Below, piece after piece: positions 59,537-64,000 of a stretch of 64,000 nucleotides of DNA (positions within the stretch are counted from its first letter, which is position 1; each line of letters starts with the position of its first letter). The position numbers and the translations under genes are program-made. A model generated the notes under the pieces. It saw only the letters and a list, made by a program, of their open reading frames with translations, was not told the DNA's origin and ran no database searches. Location: NCBI GenBank assembly GCA_963402885.1, contig OY727100.1, positions 18,569,395-18,633,394 of the forward strand. Direction: 5' to 3'. Origin of the DNA: Antedon bifida. Taxonomy: Eukaryota; Echinodermata; Crinoidea; Comatulida; Antedonidae.

Positions 59537-59724
59537 ATTATTTTTTTATTTATAGGTATATATTAATATATTCTAAAATTTAAATTTAAATAATTTTGAT
59601 TTTTTTAAAATATTACCGTGTATATTCCTAATGTGGAAAGACGTAGCCGAAATTGTTTTTCATTATCAACTCACTCCATACAATATTAAGTTCATCAAAT
59701 CACATGGAATTATATCTGTCGACT

Positions 59725-59797
59725 GGGGGACTAGCTCAAATGGTAGAGCGCTCGCTTTGCATGTGAGAGGTACCGGGATCAATGCCCGGGTCTTCCA
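59725..59797 (+). tRNA. tRNA-Ala (anticodon TGC), array unit 5
   Basis: It differs from the AGC units by a single base: the loop reads TTTGCAT, so position 34 is T and the anticodon is TGC. All stems and the G3:U70 pair are kept. It is followed by a run of eight or more T. Confidence 0.92.
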
Positions 59798-59999
59798 ATT
59801 ATTTTTTTTTATTTACGGTATAATTATAACATAACAAAATAGGCTAATTTCGATTTTTAAAAATATTATCGTGTATTCCGAATACTGAAAGACGTAGCGT
59901 TAGGCCTGACGAAATTGTTTTTAATTACGAACTCACTCCATACAAAAGTTCATTGTGAGCTCATCACATTAGACCTACATGGAAAAAGATCTTCCGACT

Positions 60000-60072
60000 G
60001 GGGGACTAGCTCAAATGGTAGAGCGCTCGCTTAGCATGTGAGAGGTACCGGGATCAATGCCCGGGTCTTCCA
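60000..60072 (+). tRNA. tRNA-Ala (AGC), array unit 6
   Basis: Same sequence as unit 4, anticodon AGC. The downstream spacer to unit 7 is the same length (188 bp) as that between units 4 and 5 and nearly identical to it. Confidence 0.93.
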
Positions 60073-60260
60073 ATTATTTTTTTATTTATAGGTATATATT
60101 AATATATTCTAACATTTAAATTTAAATAATTTTGATTTTTTTTAAATATTACCGTGTATATTGCTAATGTGGAAAGACGTAGCCGAAATTGTTTTTCATT
60201 ATCAACTCACTCCATACAATATTCAGTTCATCAAATCACATGGAATTATATCTGTCGACT

Positions 60261-60333
60261 GGGGGACTAGCTCAAATGGTAGAGCGCTCGCTTTGCATGT
60301 GAGAGGTACCGGGATCAATGCCCGGGTCTTCCA
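60261..60333 (+). tRNA. tRNA-Ala (TGC), array unit 7
   Basis: Copy of unit 5 with the same A-to-T change in the anticodon. Stems are intact and a T-run terminator follows. Confidence 0.92.
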
Positions 60334-60523
60334 ATTATTTTTTTTTATTTACGGTATAATTATAACATAACAAAATAGGCTAATTTCGATTTTTAAAAAT
60401 ATTATCGTGTATTCCTAATATTGAAAGACGAAACGAAATTGTTTTTAATTACGAACTCACTCCATACAAAAGTTCATTGTGAGCTCATCACATTAGACCT
60501 ACATGGAAAAAGATCTTCCGACT

Positions 60524-60596
60524 GGGGGACTAGCTCAAATGGTAGAGCGCTCGCTTAGCATGTGAGAGGTACCGGGATCAATGCCCGGGTCTTCCA
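60524..60596 (+). tRNA. tRNA-Ala (AGC), array unit 8
   Basis: Intact 73-nt AGC gene, the last functional-looking unit of the array. It is followed by AATTAATTTTTT, a sufficient T run. Confidence 0.93.
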
Positions 60597-60806
60597 ATTA
60601 ATTTTTTATTTACGGTATATTATAACATTCAAACTACTTCGCTACTACAATAATTTGGATTGTTAAAAATATCATCTTGTATTATTTCTGGTGTGGAATA
60701 ACGAAATTGTTTATCATTATGCATTGAAGCAACTCCATATTATACATGTAGGTATAATTGTCAGTTAAGTGTCATCACGTTACATGGACTATTAGATCTG
60801 TCGACT

Positions 60807-60843
60807 GGCGGACTTGCTCAATGGTAGAGTGCTCGCTTAGCAT
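60807..60843 (+). pseudogene. Truncated tRNA-Ala, array unit 9
   Basis: GGCGGACTTGCTCAATGGTA, then GAGTGCTCGCTTAGCAT, covers the 5' half up to the anticodon loop. The sequence then leaves the tRNA (CGAAATG). It marks the right edge of the array. Confidence 0.75.
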
Positions 60844-60845
60844 CG

Positions 60846-62637
60846 AAATGTATAGGATAATTATTGTTCATATTCATAGGAAACAAAATAAAGGTATAAT
60901 GTCATTTTATACAATATTATCTCAGTCTATTGTCAAATCATCATGTTGTAATGAGAACCGTGTCTTCAAATACCTTTTGTGTGTGACGGTGTACAGCCAA
61001 TATGTGTTTGGAAAATTACTGTATTGAATACAGTAATCTTTAAAAATATTCTATTTATTTCTGCGTGTGGAAAGAAAGCAACAAAATTCATAATTATTTC
61101 CACTCTCATTACATAGTACATGAAAAGAACTCATCGTCATTCTAATCATATTATTGATTACTGTGTACTTTTCACGTCACACACCAACCCCCGAAAAATA
61201 TAGTCGTATCCACTAGCAATTGTCATTATATCAGCAAAGTCTACTCTGTGAGTTTGAATAATATAAAATAATCAGTGTACTAAACCATTTCACAAAAAAA
61301 TCCACTTTTATTTACACACAATTGTTATGCAATCCTCAATAGATCATTAAGTCGGCACTGACATTATCAGACAATAAAGCAGCAGCAGTACACTAATCCC
61401 ATGGAGTACTCCATGACTAATCCCAAGCAACCAAAGTATACACATAATCCCATTCAAATAAATGTGAATTAAGGTCACTGCTAATTCAACTTTTTCTTCT
61501 TGTATAATAAAAGTTATATAAGCTGGCACGCTAATCCACTTCTTACGTGACGTTTAACAGCGTCATTCAGTTTTCATTTATTATTATTGGATTCTTCAAC
61601 ATAAATGTCATAAAAAACTATCTAAGAAAACTATCTTCCTGTGACGTCATAAAGGTAAGTTATGATTGTTTGTATATAGTTTTTATATCACGAATGTTTA
61701 ATGTAAATAAAGAACAGTGCTTTCGTATGTTATTACCATCTATACTGCATTTTGAACCAGATCCTCCGTGGCAAACCTTCTCTACCGACGTATACCCTGC
61801 AGCATATAGGCTAAGTTTCTTTATATTATCCACCGATCTGTCCAGAGGATAATTACATTACATTGTGGTCGATGAGAACATTTTGTTTCTCTCCATAATT
61901 TTGCACACACAGTTACTAAATGGTATGCCTCAGAATATTATATTCAGGGCCAGTTAGAGGCCCATGTAATTGAAATATACTAGCAGTTTTTCAAAAGAGT
62001 GAAGAATCGTGACTGTAATTAGAATAAAATTTTTAAAATGTCATTAAACCGATTAGCCACATAGTTTGTTGATGATTTATTAATAATATTAATGAAAAGT
62101 AGGTATATACAATGTCTGTTGAGCATGACATTTAATAATGTAAGGATATGGTCTGGGCTTACAGTGATAACGGTGAACCGGCTCGATATGTCTCATTTTA
62201 ACACACATAGTTTTCTATACATTTCCTATCGTGGCATTTCTTTGGTTGGCCTACAATGTTACCAAGTTTAAAACTAGTTTGGTGACTTAGAATATATTAT
62301 TTGACAATATTTGCACTATTAGCTGCCCATATCTCTCCCAGCCAGACGTTCTGCGAAACGCCATGATAAACCGTTGACATATATGTAAATTAGCAGGTGC
62401 TCAAACCTGTCTTTGTTATTCACCAAAACAACAATTCGTGTCAGTAAACACAGTTTAGTGTCGCTAAATTCTTCATTTGGTTCTTTTGTGTAGCCCAAGT
62501 AGGCCCTATCAGAACAGAACAGCAGAACAACACTTAGAACGACAAGAGCAGTACACAGTATGCATTTGGTTTTGTTTTGTTATTCTTATTTTGAATAGAT
62601 TCAATAGATTGCGAAAAGTAGAAAGCAATCCGTCTAA
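60846..62637. other. Spacer between the tRNA array and the SLC17-like gene
   Basis: No coding gene is supported. A 101-codon open frame at 61547-61852 is not recognisable. The 16-bp palindrome CATGGAGTACTCCATG lies at 61400-61415. The last few hundred bases presumably include the promoter and 5' UTR of the transporter gene. Confidence 0.45.
61400..61415. repeat. 16-bp perfect palindrome CATGGAGTACTCCATG
   Basis: A perfect palindrome, and the fourth member of the CATGGAG/CTCCATG set in the window. Confidence 0.5.
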
Positions 62638-64000
62638 ATGGTGAGTGATAACAGAAATGGAGAAAATGAACCAATGCTACGAAAAAATGGTAAGAATAGC
62701 ATGTTTTTATTAACTTTTTTTATTATAAAACATTATGAGCAAGTACTTAGATATAATTAGGCCCTTAGATGGGCGTTTGACCAACCATAACTCAATGCAT
62801 TGCTCACGGATTGTATGCGATTAAAAATAAAGGATTTTCTAAGTTGAATCCTCGTAAAACCAGATTGATAGTAAACCTCGTAATAAACGTTTTCTATTCA
62901 ATATTTTGTTGTAAGCAGATTTGTATGGTATGGCATTGGAATTCTGTAGTCCTATCATATTATAAATGGATTCGTCCAATTAATAAAAATAATTGTTACT
63001 GTCTAATTTCAACAGATTCACCACCTCGACTTCCGATACGTTATGTTATTATATTTATGTGTTTTATGACGAACGTTTTAAACTCGGTTATGCGAATGAA
63101 TTGGAACATCATAATTTTGTCTATGGTACGCCAAACAGACCAGACAATACTTCAGCCTGAAAATAAAGTAGGTTGTATTATTCACTATAATATGTTACTG
63201 CAAAAAGTCAAATAAACCAATCATATATATATATATTGAGAGTTAGTAAAAAAAAAAAAAAAAAAAAGAAAACAAACACAAGTTCAAGACATTATAAGAA
63301 CTATCAAATTAAGTAAGTGGAAGTGGGCTGGACATATCAGTAGGAGAAGAGACAATAGATGGACTTCGCTAATGACATCATGGAGACCGATGAATGGGAG
63401 TAGAAATAGAGGAAGACAAAGAATGAGATGGCGAGATGAAATAGACAAGTATTGGGGTACAGTGCAGTGGCGGGGAGCAGCTAGAGATCGTGCACTGTGG
63501 CAGAAACATGCTGATGCTTTCGTCCAGCAGTGGACTGACAACGGCTGATGATGATGAAAACATGTTTTAATAGTATCAGAAAGCTATTCCTCATGGTGGC
63601 CACAGTTACAAGTTAAAAGAAGGAGTCTTTTATCAGAAACGTATCGAGTTCCTATAGCCAGCCAGCGTATCGAGTTCCTATAGCTACCCTATACGGTACC
63701 CTAACTAAATTCATCACATTCAATGTTTTTCTTTATATATGTTAGATAGGCCCATCAAACATAATTAATTTCATTTTTGATACATTGGCTGTTGTTTATT
63801 TTACAGGCTGAAATATTTGACTGGAACATTGAAACTCAGCAACTCATTTTAGGTGTATTTTATTACGGGTTTGCTGCATCGCCTATATTCGGAGGATGGT
63901 TGGTTGGACGATATGGAGGGTTCAGAGTTTTATTGGCTGGCGTAAGCTTATCGTCTCTAATGATGCTATTGACACAGCTTACGGCGAGATTAAATCTTGT
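62638..64000 (+). CDS. SLC17-family (sialin/vesicular transporter-like) MFS transporter, 5' exons only
   Basis: SLC17 proteins are 12-helix major-facilitator carriers of organic anions or phosphate in lysosomal, vesicular or plasma membranes. Exons: 62638-62689, 63016-63167, and 63807 to beyond the window end. In phase they give about 132 N-terminal residues. An N-terminal cytosolic stretch with ENEPML resembles an acidic dileucine sorting signal, as in sialin, although M replaces one L. PPRLPIRYVIIFMCFMTNVL begins helix 1. Exon 3 has FDWNIETQQLILGVFYYGF and GGWLVGRYGGFRV, matching the helix 2-3 region and its MFS loop motif. The first exon was chosen because its ATG-led frame ends in a donor of matching phase. 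Which SLC17 member it is cannot be decided from this part. Confidence 0.85.
63248..63267. repeat. A-homopolymer, 20 bp
   Basis: A run of 20 A residues at the 5' edge of the retrotransposon fragment, in intron 2 of the SLC17-like gene. An AT dinucleotide run lies just upstream at about 63225-63238. Confidence 0.8.
63276..63556 (+). mobile_element. RTE-like non-LTR retrotransposon, 3' end fragment
   Basis: Reading on the plus strand, about 90 codons end at TGA 63546-63548. The peptide contains SKWKWAGHISRRRDNRWTS, then RGRQRMRWRDEI and FVQQWTDNG. This is the typical C-terminal tail of an RTE-type or related reverse-transcriptase polyprotein, and it is followed by the TGATGATGA trinucleotide tail that marks such 3' ends. 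The rest of the element is missing, so it is a 5'-truncated, inactive insertion inside intron 2 of the transporter gene. Confidence 0.75.

Larger units (their letters stand above)
58621..60845 (+). repeat. Tandem array of nine tRNA-Ala units, about 256-283 bp each
   Basis: Unit starts are at 58661, 58940, 59208, 59464, 59725, 60000, 60261, 60524 and 60807. The spacers share an AGACGTAGCCGAAATTG block, a CACTCCATACAATATT block and a GTCGACTGGGGG junction. Units 4-5 (59464-59999) and 6-7 (60000-60523) form a duplicated dimer of about 530 bp. Confidence 0.85.

Noticed and set aside
59631..59834. Pair of near-identical open frames at 59631 and 60161
   Set aside because: They read across the tRNA-Ala units and spacers. 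Their similarity comes from the duplicated array, not from a protein.
61547..61852. 101-codon open frame upstream of the SLC17-like gene
   Set aside because: It has no recognisable domain and ordinary intergenic composition. It could be real, but nothing in the sequence supports it.
1..64000. CRISPR arrays, operons, phage or bacterial defence systems
   Set aside because: Every recognised gene is a spliced animal gene or a Pol III tRNA gene. The only regular arrays are the tRNA-Ala units and short minisatellites, which lack CRISPR repeat-spacer structure.

Overview
This is a window of an AT-rich, intron-rich animal nuclear genome. Every gene recognised is a metazoan gene with GT-AG introns. 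The spacers and introns are full of short palindromic words (TACTGTA/TACAGTA, TAGGCCTA) and small hairpin or MITE-like repeats. Gene content and repeat style fit a marine invertebrate deuterostome, most likely an echinoderm. The species is an inference that the sequence alone does not prove.

Layout, left to right: (1) 1104-5261 (+): the 3' half of EXOC2/Sec5, an exocyst subunit (11 exons, about 402 C-terminal residues). (2) 6394-25694 (+): a complete retinoblastoma-like (p107/p130 type) gene of 20 exons and 1,075 residues, with an E2F-type site about 110 bp upstream of the ATG. (3) 27553-29274 (-): an intronless POMGNT2-like O-mannose GlcNAc-transferase of 573 residues. (4) 29781: an unassigned candidate first exon. 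(5) 30662-46040 (+): complete VAT1 (9 exons, 408 residues) with an 8.5 kb first intron. (6) 46041-51971: gene-free spacer between convergent genes, with several repeats. (7) 51972-58455 (-): complete PRMT5 (13 exons, 630 residues) with all catalytic residues examined present. (8) 58661-60843: a tandem array of nine tRNA-Ala units, seven intact (five AGC, two TGC) and two broken. (9) 62638-64000 (+): the first exons of an SLC17-type MFS transporter, running off the window, with an RTE-like retrotransposon tail in its second intron.

The genes are ordinary eukaryotic single-promoter genes, not an operon: secretion (EXOC2), cell-cycle repression (RBL), glycosylation (POMGNT2), an MDR oxidoreductase (VAT1), arginine methylation (PRMT5), tRNA supply and transport. 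I see no functional link forced by their adjacency. I found no sign of a novel defence or biosynthetic system. The most notable non-coding items are the tRNA-Ala array with an anticodon switch spread by a dimeric duplication, several MITE families (16-bp terminal inverted repeat, TTAA-flanked, TA-flanked), and a set of short CATGGAG...CTCCATG palindromes.

Exon boundaries were placed by hand from splice signals, reading phase and remembered family sequence. All internal phases close, but no alignment was run.
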